Shown: positions 44,075-52,991 of the stretch, in pieces
Layout: every line of letters begins with the position of its first letter
Position numbering within the stretch: the first letter of the stretch is position 1
Assembly (NCBI GenBank): GCA_964580055.1
Contig: CAZOJI010000026.1
Coordinates: forward strand, 1-64,000
DNA length: 64,000 nt
From: JBDGYW01 sp964580055
GTDB lineage: Bacteria > Gemmatimonadota > Gemmatimonadetes > Gemmatimonadales > GWC2-71-9
Direction: 5' to 3'
Program-made: the position numbers and the translations under genes
Notes under the pieces: generated by a model
What the model was told of the DNA's origin: nothing
The model's input: the letters and a program-made list of their open reading frames with translations, nothing else
Databases searched by the model: none

Positions 44075-45226
44075 TTACGCTCCGAAAGCTTCTCTCATCC
44101 GGTTCCAGATCCTCCGGCCCAATCCATCCTCGTTCGGCGGATCGCCTTCGAGTTCGGCGACCTGCTCGAAAAGGTCACTCATCTCCTGCGTCAACTTCGT
44201 AGGTGTCCAAACCTGGACCCGCACGTGCAATGCACCACGACGTCCGTCATTGAGGTTGGGCAATCCCCTCCCTCGTACGGTAACGATCGTGCCAGACTGC
44301 GTGCCCGCCGGAATCTCGACCGTCTCGTCTCCATACGGAGTCGGTATCACGAACTCGTGACCGAGAGCTGCCTGGCTGAAGGACACGGGCAGATCGTAGA
44401 TCAGATCATCGCCACGCCGTTCGTAGCGATCGTCCTCCAACACATTCAGTTGGACGATCAGATCTCCGGGAGGACCGTTCCGCGGACCCGCCGCTCCTTT
44501 TCCGCGCATCGTCAGGTAGTTGTCGCCGCTCACTCCGGGCGGCACTTCGATGTCGACAACCGTGTCGCGGCGCACGCGACCGTCTCCCCGGCACTCTTCA
44601 CACGGATCCGCAACTACGGTACCCTCACCGTTGCAGGTCGGGCAGGTGCCCACAGATACGAGTTGCCCGAATATCGACTGCTGCGCACGCCGCACTTCTC
44701 CCCTTCCCCCGCAGGTCTCACACGGTCCCGATTCGCTTCCCGGTCGAGCTCCGGACCCACCACAGGTTTCGCACGCGTGAAGCGTCTTCAGCTTGATCTT
44801 TCTAGTCGTCCCGTGAGCGACGTCTTCGAGCGACAAATCGAGTGGAACTCGGATGTCCTGCCCGCGGCGCCGTGAACGGCGCTCTCGCTGTCCGCCCCCG
44901 AAGAACGCGTCGAAGCCGCCCATGCCTCCGAAGTCACGCATGAACATGTTCAGAGCCTCGGACAAATCGAACGCTTGGAAACCACCGAAACCGCCGGTCC
45001 CGCCCTTGAGGCCCGCCATGCCGTACTGATCGTAAAGTGAGCGCTTCTGGGGATCGTTCAGGACGTCGTAGGCTTCGCTTACTTCTTTGAACTTCTCCTC
45101 AGCGTCCTGTTCACCTGTGTTGCGGTCCGGATGGTACTTCATGGCGAGCTTCCGATAGGCCTTTTTCACCTCATCGGGAGATGCTTCGCGCGGTACACCG
45201 AGTGTCTCGTAAAAATCGCCGGGCAT
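44075..45226 (-). CDS. dnaJ: Chaperone DnaJ
   Basis: A 383-residue type I Hsp40: J domain with HPD (MKYHPDRN, residues about 30-37), a Gly/Phe region (GGTGGFGGFQAF), four CxxCxGxG zinc repeats (CETCGGSG, CETCGGRG, CPTCNGEG, CEECRGDG) and the C-terminal substrate domains. It lies downstream of hrcA, but grpE and dnaK, the usual neighbours, are absent from this locus. Confidence 0.96.
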   Translation of the reverse strand: MPGDFYETLGVPREASPDEVKKAYRKLAMKYHPDRNTGEQDAEEKFKEVSEAYDVLNDPQKRSLYDQYGMAGLKGGTGGFGGFQAFDLSEALNMFMRDFGGMGGFDAFFGGGQRERRSRRRGQDIRVPLDLSLEDVAHGTTRKIKLKTLHACETCGGSGARPGSESGPCETCGGRGEVRRAQQSIFGQLVSVGTCPTCNGEGTVVADPCEECRGDGRVRRDTVVDIEVPPGVSGDNYLTMRGKGAAGPRNGPPGDLIVQLNVLEDDRYERRGDDLIYDLPVSFSQAALGHEFVIPTPYGDETVEIPAGTQSGTIVTVRGRGLPNLNDGRRGALHVRVQVWTPTKLTQEMSDLFEQVAELEGDPPNEDGLGRRIWNRMREAFGA

Positions 45227-45252
45227 GGATTATGATAATCAGGCGCGCAAGG

Positions 45253-46302
45253 TCATCGAGCAAGTTCGCTCATCAACCTGCTCGTATGTCCAACCAATGC
45301 AACGACCTTCTGGTACGGCATTCGAGTCGGTCCCATGACGCCCAAGACGCCCGAAAGCGATCCCGCGACGTACGTTGAGGTCACCAGCGTGAAACTGCTG
45401 AGCTTCGGCTCGAGGTTCTCACCACCAATCGTTATCGTGATTCCAGGCTCATGTCTCTCTTGGAGTGCCTGCTTCAAAACCTCTCGTCTTTCCGTGAGCT
45501 CCAGCAGGCTGCGCATTCTGTCGTTGGACGCGAATTCGGGTTGCTCGGCGAGCATAGTGGCGCTGCTCAATACCACTGAACTGTCTACCGCGTCCGAAGT
45601 CTGAAAGATAGCGTCGGCCTCTTCGACGAAGATGTTGAGCAACTCATTCCCGTCCGGTTCAACAGAAACGTCGCGCAGGCGCAGGCGCAGTGTACTCCTG
45701 ATTTCCTGCAGGCTGAATCCGCTCAGTCTCTCATTCAGCACGCTCGTGAGCGTGTTGAGCGCCTGGCGCGGGAAGGCACTCTTGACCTCGACGAAGATGG
45801 TCTTGGCGGAACCGCCGCTCAGTATCAAGACCATCAACAACCGGCCTTCCGAGGCCGCCATCAACTCCAAGCGTTCGAGTATCGCGCTATCAAACGACGG
45901 AGCCACCGCCACACCGAGTTCCTGCGTGAGTACCCCGAGCACCTGTGCGGCCTTCTGGAGAATGTCGTCAATTGCGTAGCGCTCGTTGTGGAACTCGCGC
46001 CGCAAAACGTACTGTTCCTGCTCGGTGAGATTCGAGCGCATCATCAACCCGTCCACATATACCCGGTATGCCAAATCGGTTGGTATTCGACCCGCCGAGG
46101 TGTGGGGATGAAACAGGAATCCCTTGTCCTCCAGATCGCTCATGGTGTTCCGGATGGTCGCGGCCGAAACACCGAGGTTGAATCGTTTCGCGATCGTGCG
46201 CGACCCTGCCGGCTCAGCGGTTTCCACATAGCAATGGATCACCGCCTCCAGCACTTGCTCTTCGCGCCTCGTCAGTGCGTCTGCAGGTTTGTCCCAAGTC
46301 AT
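45253..46302 (-). CDS. hrcA: Heat-inducible transcription repressor HrcA
   Basis: A 349-residue repressor with a winged-helix N-terminus (LTRREEQVLEAVIHCYVETAEPAGSRTIAKRF, SAATIRNTMSDLEDKGFLFHPHTSAGRIPTD) and a GAF-like middle with LSFTLVTSTYVAGSLSGVLGVMGPTRMPY. HrcA represses chaperone genes by binding CIRCE. No CIRCE repeat was found in the short gaps here, so its targets probably lie elsewhere. It is 26 bases upstream of dnaJ. Confidence 0.95.
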   Translation of the reverse strand: MTWDKPADALTRREEQVLEAVIHCYVETAEPAGSRTIAKRFNLGVSAATIRNTMSDLEDKGFLFHPHTSAGRIPTDLAYRVYVDGLMMRSNLTEQEQYVLRREFHNERYAIDDILQKAAQVLGVLTQELGVAVAPSFDSAILERLELMAASEGRLLMVLILSGGSAKTIFVEVKSAFPRQALNTLTSVLNERLSGFSLQEIRSTLRLRLRDVSVEPDGNELLNIFVEEADAIFQTSDAVDSSVVLSSATMLAEQPEFASNDRMRSLLELTERREVLKQALQERHEPGITITIGGENLEPKLSSFTLVTSTYVAGSLSGVLGVMGPTRMPYQKVVALVGHTSRLMSELAR

Positions 46303-46316
46303 GAGTGGACAACAAT

Positions 46317-47447
46317 TTACCCACCTTTCGGCGAGGCGGTCAAGGCGGCTACTATCTCATCCAGCCGAAGCCAGCCGCTAACTGTCAGGCGCCAGTGGCT
46401 GCCCGTCGAAACCGCCCAGCCCGCGTCTTCAGCTCTAGACACGAGATTCCGGTCGAGTGCTCCGATTTCCTTTCTCGGTATGCCGTCGCGGACACGCAAT
46501 CCGAGATAGAGGCGCTCCAGAGACGCCTGGCTCGAACTCAGAGTCTCCATGCCCTCGACAGGGTTGCCGGTTTCATTCATTTCGCGCTCGTATCGAGCCC
46601 ACGGCGCGACATTCCATCGCCGTTCCATCCCATCGAAAGAGTGCGCGGACGGCCCCAAGCCGGCGTACTTGCTGCCGTTCCAGTAAGCGGAGTTGTGCAG
46701 CGATCGGCGGCCGGGTTTCGCGTAATTCGAGACCTCATAGTGCTCGTAGCCCGCGCCGGTGAGGATCTCGTCGGCAACCAGAAAGTCACGCTCGTAGTCG
46801 GCATCGGCTGCAGGAATCACCGCACTTCTGGATACCCACCGAGCCAGCGCCGTACGTGGCTCTACCGTCAATCCATAGACGCTCAGGTGATCCGGTTCGA
46901 GGTCGAGCGTTTGTCTGAGATCTCCTGCAACATTGTGTCTCAGCTCAAACGGCAGCGCTATGATCAAGTCCAGCGAAACAGAATCCACGCCTGCGACTCG
47001 CAGCGCCCGCACCGCACTTCTGGTCTGACCTGAATCGTGCGTTCTATGCATCCAGTCGAGTATCCGATCGTCGAAGCTCTGCGCGCCCAGCGATACCCGA
47101 TTGACGCCCGCATCGACCCAAGCACGTGCGGCGGTTTCGTTCACGTTTTCGGGATTGGCCTCGAGGGTTATCTCACGAAGAGAAGCGCCACTTGCCTCCG
47201 CATCCCGGAGATGATCGATCAATTCGCTGAGCTGTTCCGCCGGCAGCAGAGAAGGAGTGCCGCCTCCGAGGTAGATCGTTTCAAGAGCCGCTTCGTCCCA
47301 TCGGCCCGAAGATCTCCTGAAATCATACTCCTCCAAGACCGCCTTCACGTAACCGGCGGCGGGGATCTGTCTCCTGACCGCGATGGCGAAGTCGCAGTAC
47401 ACGCATCTACGGGCACAAAAGGGTACGTGGATGTAGATGTGTTTCAC
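46317..47447 (-). CDS. hemW: HemW, radical-SAM heme chaperone-like protein
   Basis: A 376-residue radical-SAM protein with the cluster motif CARRCVYC (C-x3-C-x2-C) near the N-terminus, TIYLGGGTPSLLP, ANPENV, RVSLGAQSFDD and the C-terminal GLGPSAHSFDG followed by a HemN_C-like winged region. HemW binds heme and was often mislabelled as coproporphyrinogen dehydrogenase HemN; it lacks the extra Cys of HemN. It overlaps dprA by four bases and lies 14 bases before hrcA. Confidence 0.94.
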   Translation of the reverse strand: MKHIYIHVPFCARRCVYCDFAIAVRRQIPAAGYVKAVLEEYDFRRSSGRWDEAALETIYLGGGTPSLLPAEQLSELIDHLRDAEASGASLREITLEANPENVNETAARAWVDAGVNRVSLGAQSFDDRILDWMHRTHDSGQTRSAVRALRVAGVDSVSLDLIIALPFELRHNVAGDLRQTLDLEPDHLSVYGLTVEPRTALARWVSRSAVIPAADADYERDFLVADEILTGAGYEHYEVSNYAKPGRRSLHNSAYWNGSKYAGLGPSAHSFDGMERRWNVAPWARYEREMNETGNPVEGMETLSSSQASLERLYLGLRVRDGIPRKEIGALDRNLVSRAEDAGWAVSTGSHWRLTVSGWLRLDEIVAALTASPKGG

Positions 47448-48553
47448 GGTTCCGCGGTTCCGCGTGCCGGCCCGATCGCCGGCCGGAACAGTTTTCCCGG
47501 CTCCTGAACCACCAATCCGCGTAGCTCCAAGGAAGTGAGCAGTGCAAGCGCGTCAGCGACGGCACGCCCCAATCTGGCGGCGACTTCGTCCACCTGCTCT
47601 ATGCCAAGCGAGAGGATATCGAGCACTTGGCGCTCTCCCTCGGTCAGGTTGTTGGGAATGCGGGCGCCAGGAGCATCGCCGGCGTTGATATCGTACTCCT
47701 CGAGCACATCTCTGAGTCCCAGAGCCGGCTTTGCCCCGAGCTGTATGAGGCGATTGCATCCCAGCGACAACGGGCTGGTGATCGCGCCCGGCACCGCGAG
47801 CACTTCTCTACCCTGCGCCAGGGCACAATCCGCCGTGATGAGTGCCCCGGACTTCTCTCGCGCCTCAACGACGATGGTGACCCTCGACAACCCACTGATG
47901 AGGCGGTTTCGTCGAGGGAAACTGCCGGCATGCGGACGCTCGCCCGGTGGAAACTCTGTGAGCAGACATCCTTCATTCGCGACACGCTCGTATAGCGCTC
48001 GGTTCGCGGCGGGATAGACCACACCAAGACCGTTGCCGAGCACACCGACCGTGCCGCCTCCCTGCTCCAGCGCACTCTCGTGAGCAACGCGATCGAGACC
48101 TCTCGCCATACCGCTCACCACCACCAGTCCCGCCTGTGCCACCCCTCCCGCGAAGAGGCGGCACGCTCCCGCACCGTATCTGCTGTGCGTACGGCTGCCG
48201 ACGATCCCCACAGCTTCCAAATGCAGCAGATCCAGGCGACCGAGTGCAAAGAGCAGGATTGGCGCATCGGGGATATCGAGCAGCGTCGCAGGGAAATCAT
48301 CGGCGTTTGGCGTCAAAACGGTCGCACCCATATCCTCCGCTCGAGCCAAAACCCTCCTGCCTGCCGCGATATCCGCCTCGGTGATCGCAGTCGCGGCGGC
48401 TCGTGAAATTCCTGTGACTTCCTCCAGGTCGCTTTGAGAAGCCCCCAACACCGCTTCGGCGGTCCCGAAGGTTGCCAACAGCATTTCGAGTCGGGCCCTT
48501 CCAATGCCCGAAACCAGAGCCAAGGTGATGTAGGGAAGATCCACCTGGCTCAC
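47444..48553 (-). CDS. dprA: DNA processing protein DprA
   Basis: A 369-residue protein with a helical N-terminal SAM-like region (ALVSGIGRARLEMLLATFG), the Rossmann core (VGIVGSRTHSRYGAGACRLFAGGVAQ, VVSGMARGLDRVAHESALEQGGGTVGVLGNG, TEFPPGERPHAGSFPRRNRLISGLS, LAVPGAITSPLSLGCNRLI) and a C-terminal winged helix. It loads RecA on incoming single-stranded DNA in transformation. It overlaps obgE by four bases. Confidence 0.95.
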   Translation of the reverse strand: MSQVDLPYITLALVSGIGRARLEMLLATFGTAEAVLGASQSDLEEVTGISRAAATAITEADIAAGRRVLARAEDMGATVLTPNADDFPATLLDIPDAPILLFALGRLDLLHLEAVGIVGSRTHSRYGAGACRLFAGGVAQAGLVVVSGMARGLDRVAHESALEQGGGTVGVLGNGLGVVYPAANRALYERVANEGCLLTEFPPGERPHAGSFPRRNRLISGLSRVTIVVEAREKSGALITADCALAQGREVLAVPGAITSPLSLGCNRLIQLGAKPALGLRDVLEEYDINAGDAPGARIPNNLTEGERQVLDILSLGIEQVDEVAARLGRAVADALALLTSLELRGLVVQEPGKLFRPAIGPARGTAEP

Positions 48554-49566
48554 CAGAGCGAATCTCCCGGCGAAGTAGTGTCATCCAACTGAATCAACAT
48601 TTGCCACAGCCGCTCCTTGAGCTGTTCCAATCCCCGGTTGGCCGCCGCCGAGATGTGCAGGACGGAATTCGCGTGGGGTGCGACGATACGGGGCGGGTCT
48701 TCGCCGGGAGGGAGCAGATCGCTCTTCGTAAGCGCCACGAGGTGCTGTTTGGTTGCCAGCTCAGGGTCGTACTCACTCGCTTCGGAGCGCAGCATTTCGT
48801 AAGCGGATTGAGGGTCCGGCGCGTCGAGCGGCACCAGATAGACCAACACATTGGTACGTTCCACGTGCTGCAGAAACCGATCGCCGAGCCCTTTACCGGC
48901 GTGGGCGCCTTCGATGATGCCCGGTATGTCCGCTATCACGAATGAGCGGCTGTCCGATAGCCCAACCACACCCAGATTGGGCTCCAGGGTCGTGAAGGGA
49001 TAGTCTGCAATCTTCGGCCGCGCCGCGGAGAGCACGGAAAGGAGTGTGCTCTTTCCGGCATTGGGCTCACCCAGCAAGCCTACATCTGCTATGAGCTTGA
49101 GCACCAGCTCGATGTGCCTGCTCCCTCCCTCCTCACCCGGCTCCCATTCGCGGGGGGCCTGGTGAGTCGCAGACGCAAACGCCGCATTGCCCCGGCCACC
49201 CCTCCCGCCTTTGGCAAGGCACATTTCCTGACCCGAATCCGTCAGTTCACCGAGGAATTCCCCGGAGTCGAGGTCGTGCACCTCGGTACCAGGAGGCACC
49301 TCGAGCCACTGATCCGCACCTGATTTCCCGGTCTTGTTAGCCCCCCGGCCGTGAGCGCCGCGCTCCGCCTTCCAGTGAGTCTTGTAACTGTAGTCCAGGA
49401 GCGTGCGCAACTGCGCGTCGGCACGCACGTACACACTGCCACCGCGTCCCCCGTCGCCACCATCCGGACCACCCATGGGAACGAACTTCTCGCGACGAAA
49501 GGACCTGCAACCCGAACCGCCGGTCCCGGCCGCCACCCGTATTCTGGCACGGTCTATAAATGTCAT
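48550..49566 (-). CDS. obgE: GTPase ObgE/CgtA
   Basis: A 338-residue Obg GTPase. The Gly-rich Obg fold (GTGGSGCRSFRREKFVPMGGPDGGDGGRGG) is followed by the G domain: G1 GEPNAGKST, G3 DIPGIIEG, G4 LTKSDLL. It lacks the C-terminal OCT domain, as in many non-Firmicutes. The usual neighbours rplU and rpmA are missing upstream, where tRNA-Val and repeats lie instead. Confidence 0.95.
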   Translation of the reverse strand: MTFIDRARIRVAAGTGGSGCRSFRREKFVPMGGPDGGDGGRGGSVYVRADAQLRTLLDYSYKTHWKAERGAHGRGANKTGKSGADQWLEVPPGTEVHDLDSGEFLGELTDSGQEMCLAKGGRGGRGNAAFASATHQAPREWEPGEEGGSRHIELVLKLIADVGLLGEPNAGKSTLLSVLSAARPKIADYPFTTLEPNLGVVGLSDSRSFVIADIPGIIEGAHAGKGLGDRFLQHVERTNVLVYLVPLDAPDPQSAYEMLRSEASEYDPELATKQHLVALTKSDLLPPGEDPPRIVAPHANSVLHISAAANRGLEQLKERLWQMLIQLDDTTSPGDSLW

Positions 49567-49740
49567 GAGCCCCGGTCAATGCTCCGGATCGAAAGGCTTA
49601 TTCGTCTTGTGACCATGGTTCAGAAGTCTGTCCGAATAGGCGCGGGAAGTCCAACCCCAATTACGCAGTTATGATCAGAAAAACCCGCAAAGGGTACTCC
49701 GGCAAAGCAAGCAGCCGGCCATCCAACTACTCAGTGAGAT

Positions 49741-49873
49741 CACGAAACGAGGTAACAAGGCTAAACGGCTGAGATCGCACAATCTCCCAACCTTGTCACC
49801 GCTTACGTTACCGCACTCCGGTGCGTTTTGTTACCACAAGGCCCTGCAACACCGTAAGACATTGCAGGGCCTT
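49741..49873. other. Repeat-rich segment beside tRNA-Val, possible integration-site remnant
   Basis: Downstream of tRNA-Val (which reads leftward) there are several short inverted units: GGTAACAAGG (49751-49760) against CCTTGTCACC (49791-49800), GTTACC (49807-49812), a CGCAC/GTGCG hairpin (49812-49825) and TGTTACC (49829-49835). A perfect 12-base-pair hairpin follows, AAGGCCCTGCAA (49838-49849) and TTGCAGGGCCTT (49862-49873). The hairpin is probably the 3' end or terminator of the tRNA; the GTAAC repeats resemble arm sites of tyrosine-recombinase attachment regions. No integrase is nearby. The surrounding 49567-49740 gap shows nothing else clear. Confidence 0.4.
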
Positions 49874-49884
49874 GGTTTATGGAT

Positions 49885-49957
49885 GGGCGGTACTGGAGTC
49901 GAACCAGTGACCTCCGGTATGTGAGACCGGCGCTCTAACCTACTGAGCTAACCGCCC
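49885..49957 (-). tRNA. tRNA-Val (CAC)
   Basis: The 73-base minus-strand sequence folds as a cloverleaf: acceptor GGGCGGT/ACCGCCC, D arm GCTC...GAGC, anticodon stem CCGGT/ACCGG with loop CTCACAT (anticodon CAC), T stem ACTGG/CCAGT with loop TTCGACT. CCA is not encoded. Confidence 0.95.
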
Positions 49958-50070
49958 CGGGAATGGCTCCGTTCACTTCAGCTTGTTGTGCTCCGAACTT
50001 AACCATATTAACCGGTGAATTGTGGTATCGAAAGGCAGCCCTGCAGGTAGCGAAGTTTTCCAGACAGCGG

Positions 50071-51537
50071 TCAGTAGCGGTAGATCTCGTCCTCGATCGA
50101 GGCGGTGCGGCGGCGAATGTCGGTGCTCCCTGAGAGCAACACGTCCGCTTCAGCACATATCTCGCTCGCCGCGCGCAACCCTGCCTCCACTTCATCGAGA
50201 TTGCCGACATCCGAGCGCAGTCTCAGTAGGTCGATTCGAATGTTCTCGAGCGCGGCACTCGCTGACGACATGCGGTTTCGTACCCTGTTTCGTTCCGACT
50301 CGATCTGCGCGACGGCCACCAAACGCCGCTCCAACATTGCGGCTTCGCGCCGCATTTCAGGGTCTTCCCGCATTTCTTCGAGTCTCTGTTGCTCTTCTTC
50401 CGTGGCTCCACTTCCAGCCTCGGCAAGCGTCCTGTCGAGGACGTTCGCCCGTTTTCTCAGATTGCGGATCGTCTGCTCCAGAGCGCGTATGACCTGCCGG
50501 GCCTCGTGCAGATGTGCTTTCTGGTCGGAGGTGAGCGTCTGAAACACGTCCACAACCGAGTGTTTTCCAGATTCGGCCGCGTCGCCGTCCGCCATCGTTG
50601 CAGCCGGTGAGCCTTCCCCGCGCCGGTTCCGCACCGCATCGAGTCTCACCGCCCAGGGAGAGGGCTCCGACGCCGTGGAGAAACGCACGGCCTCTGGATC
50701 CGCGGATAGAGCCGAAATGAAGTCCTCGGCCGTATCGAAGCGATCGGTGCGCTCTTTGGCCAGACAGCGGTCGACCGCTTGTACCATACGTTCCGGGAGA
50801 TCCGGCCGTATAGTTGCAACGCTGGGGGAAGGCTCGAGAAGGTGCTTCACCAGGAGTTCGGGAACGGTGGGAGCATCGAACGGCAGTTCGCCCGTTAGGG
50901 CGTAGAACGCCGTGACTCCAAGCGAGTAAAGGTCCGTGCGGGAATCCACTGCGTCGCCCGCCATCTGTTCTGGGCTCATGTACTGCGCGGTACCCATTAT
51001 CTCACCGATACCGGTTATCGTCCGGGCGCCCGCTGCCCGCGCAATACCGAAATCAGTGACCACAGCCCTCCCGCTCATGCCGTCGAGCAACACGTTGTCC
51101 GCCTTGATGTCGCGGTGCACCACTCCGTTCACGTGGGCATAGCCGAGCGCACTGGCAATCTCACTCAGGACCCTGACGGCCTCCGGAACCGGCAGCGGCC
51201 CGCATTCCTTCACCACCTGTCTGAGCGTTTCTCCGGGCACGTATGACATGGCGAAGAAGACGAAGTTGTCGTGCTCCTCGATGGCGTGTATCGGCACTAT
51301 GTTGGGATGCGCCAGCCTCGCGGCAGTGCGTGCCTCTCGCAATAGCCGCTCACGCAATTCAGAATCGGCGGCCTTGTCCGAGGGAAGCACCTTGAGTGCG
51401 ACAGGCCGATCCAGAACGAGGTCCCAGGCCAGGTAAACAACGCCCATGCCGCCTTTGCCGAGCCGGTGTTCGACGGCATACCGGTCCGTGACCGCTTCCT
51501 GGAGTTCGAGGAGCTGGTTGTCAGCGTTGCTACTCAT
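50071..51537 (-). CDS. Serine/threonine protein kinase (Hanks type) with coiled-coil tail
   Basis: A 488-residue kinase. The N-terminal catalytic domain (residues 17-285) has GKGGMGVVYLAWD, the Lys of ALKVLP, HRDIKADNVLL, VTDFGIARA and GTAQYMSPEQM. The rest is a charged linker and coiled coil (residues about 330-470: LHEARQVIRALEQTIRNLRKR, EEEQQRLEEMREDPEMRREAAMLERR), without transmembrane or PASTA domains, so it is probably cytosolic. The long coiled-coil tail may bind partners. No cognate phosphatase is adjacent. Substrates are unknown. Confidence 0.92.
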   Translation of the reverse strand: MSSNADNQLLELQEAVTDRYAVEHRLGKGGMGVVYLAWDLVLDRPVALKVLPSDKAADSELRERLLREARTAARLAHPNIVPIHAIEEHDNFVFFAMSYVPGETLRQVVKECGPLPVPEAVRVLSEIASALGYAHVNGVVHRDIKADNVLLDGMSGRAVVTDFGIARAAGARTITGIGEIMGTAQYMSPEQMAGDAVDSRTDLYSLGVTAFYALTGELPFDAPTVPELLVKHLLEPSPSVATIRPDLPERMVQAVDRCLAKERTDRFDTAEDFISALSADPEAVRFSTASEPSPWAVRLDAVRNRRGEGSPAATMADGDAAESGKHSVVDVFQTLTSDQKAHLHEARQVIRALEQTIRNLRKRANVLDRTLAEAGSGATEEEQQRLEEMREDPEMRREAAMLERRLVAVAQIESERNRVRNRMSSASAALENIRIDLLRLRSDVGNLDEVEAGLRAASEICAEADVLLSGSTDIRRRTASIEDEIYRY

Positions 51538-51721
51538 TCAGCCTTCCCTCGCGTTTCCGCCGGCTGTGGATGCGAACTCACGTGGATTGCCGGAGACTTT
51601 CGGAACGCGAACCAACTCATTATCGGCAGCTTCGCGCTCAATCTGAGTTACCGCTGCGACCGAGTGACAGTGGTCGCGTCGAACACCCGGAACGGGCGCG
51701 CACACGGGCGGCGTCGGTAGC

Positions 51722-52840
51722 TCAGCAGGCCCTATGGCGCTCCCTCGCCTTGAGTTCCACGAGGCACTGTATGCCCTTGCCGTACGGGAGCGTTTTGAAG
51801 CAGCCGTTGCAGGACTCGCATAACGCCTTCGAACTGTCTCCCGAGCGCCAGCGATTCACGAGCCCCGGCTCTCTTATCAGCGGGCGCGCAATGGCGATGA
51901 AGTCGACGTCCCCCGAAGCCAAAGTATAGTTGACAACCTCGGGTGAGCGGAAGCCACCCATGCCGATCACCGTACAATCCACCTCGCGCCGCACCATGCG
52001 AGCGAGGTCCATCAGGTAGCCCTCGTCCTCCGGCTTCTTGATCTTGGTTCGCGCCGGCCCTTTTCCTCCCGACAGCGCTCCACCGGCACTCACCTCGATG
52101 CCGTCGATGCCCAACTCGGAGAGCTTGACCGCAAGTGGAAGTGCGTGGTCCGGAGTGGTGGACCCTTCGACGAAGTCGTCGATATTGAGCTTGATGAACA
52201 CCGGGATGTCGCCGGCATTCTCGCGAACCGCAGTGTATACCTCGAGGGCTAACCGCATTCTTCTGTCCAGCGAGCCGCCGAACTCGTCGGAACGCCGGTT
52301 CCACAACGGCGAGATGAACTGGCTGACCAAGTAACCGTGTGCGCCATGAATCTGCACGGCGTCGAACCCTGCCTCCACCGTGCGGCGCGCCGCTTGACCG
52401 AAGTCTTCGACGATCTTCCAGACCTCGTCCGTGGAGAGAGCACGCGGCATACCGAATTTGCGGTGATCGACAGCGCTCGGCGCCACAGGGGTCTGGCCGC
52501 CGATCATGTCCGGCGTCGTCTGTGGTCCAACATGCACGATCTGAGTGCTGACCTTTCCTCCCGCATCGTGCACCGCCTCGGCGACCTTGCTCATGCCCGC
52601 GACGTAGTCGTCGTTGTAGATCGCCGTTTGGCCGGGTTGCTGCCTGCCATTCGGCTGAATGTAGCTGTAGCCCAGAATGATCAATCCGACCCCGCCCTCG
52701 GCGAGCAACCTGGCACAATCCACCAGCGAGTCCGTCACGAATCCGTTTTCATCGGCCATCGCCTCCCACACGGCGGACCGCATTATCCGGTTTTCCAGTC
52801 TGAGATTCCCGAGATACCCGGGGGTGAACATGTCGACCAT
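51722..52840 (-). CDS. NADH:flavin oxidoreductase, Old Yellow Enzyme family
   Basis: A 372-residue FMN TIM barrel. Visible are FTPGYLGNLRLENRIMRSA, the HxxH-type site IHGAHGYLVSQFISPLWNRRSDEFGGS (standard in the family) and DFIAIARPLIREPGLVNRW. The tail CESCNGCFKTLPYGKGIQC has four cysteines arranged much as in the [4Fe-4S] site of 2,4-dienoyl-CoA reductase/TMADH proteins, but with C-x2-C-x2-C spacing. The C-terminal FAD/NAD domain of that group is absent. Start ATG 52840 has AGGAGG six bases upstream; the longer frame is not supported. Substrate unknown (enoates or enones). Confidence 0.87.
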   Translation of the reverse strand: MVDMFTPGYLGNLRLENRIMRSAVWEAMADENGFVTDSLVDCARLLAEGGVGLIILGYSYIQPNGRQQPGQTAIYNDDYVAGMSKVAEAVHDAGGKVSTQIVHVGPQTTPDMIGGQTPVAPSAVDHRKFGMPRALSTDEVWKIVEDFGQAARRTVEAGFDAVQIHGAHGYLVSQFISPLWNRRSDEFGGSLDRRMRLALEVYTAVRENAGDIPVFIKLNIDDFVEGSTTPDHALPLAVKLSELGIDGIEVSAGGALSGGKGPARTKIKKPEDEGYLMDLARMVRREVDCTVIGMGGFRSPEVVNYTLASGDVDFIAIARPLIREPGLVNRWRSGDSSKALCESCNGCFKTLPYGKGIQCLVELKARERHRAC

Positions 52841-52991
52841 CAAGCTCCTCCTGAACACAAAAGCCGGTGTTGGTTGAATGTCTGGCCAACGCCGTGAGGC
52901 TAAATGCAAAACGACGATCGGAGGATAGCGAACGAAGAGCCGTGGTGCCAGTTCCTATGCGTGCACAGCGGGTCCTAGGCCGAGCTTGTGT

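Noticed and set aside
45227..46316. CIRCE element for HrcA
   Set aside because: No TTAGCACTC-N9-GAGTGCTAA in the short gaps around hrcA and dnaJ.
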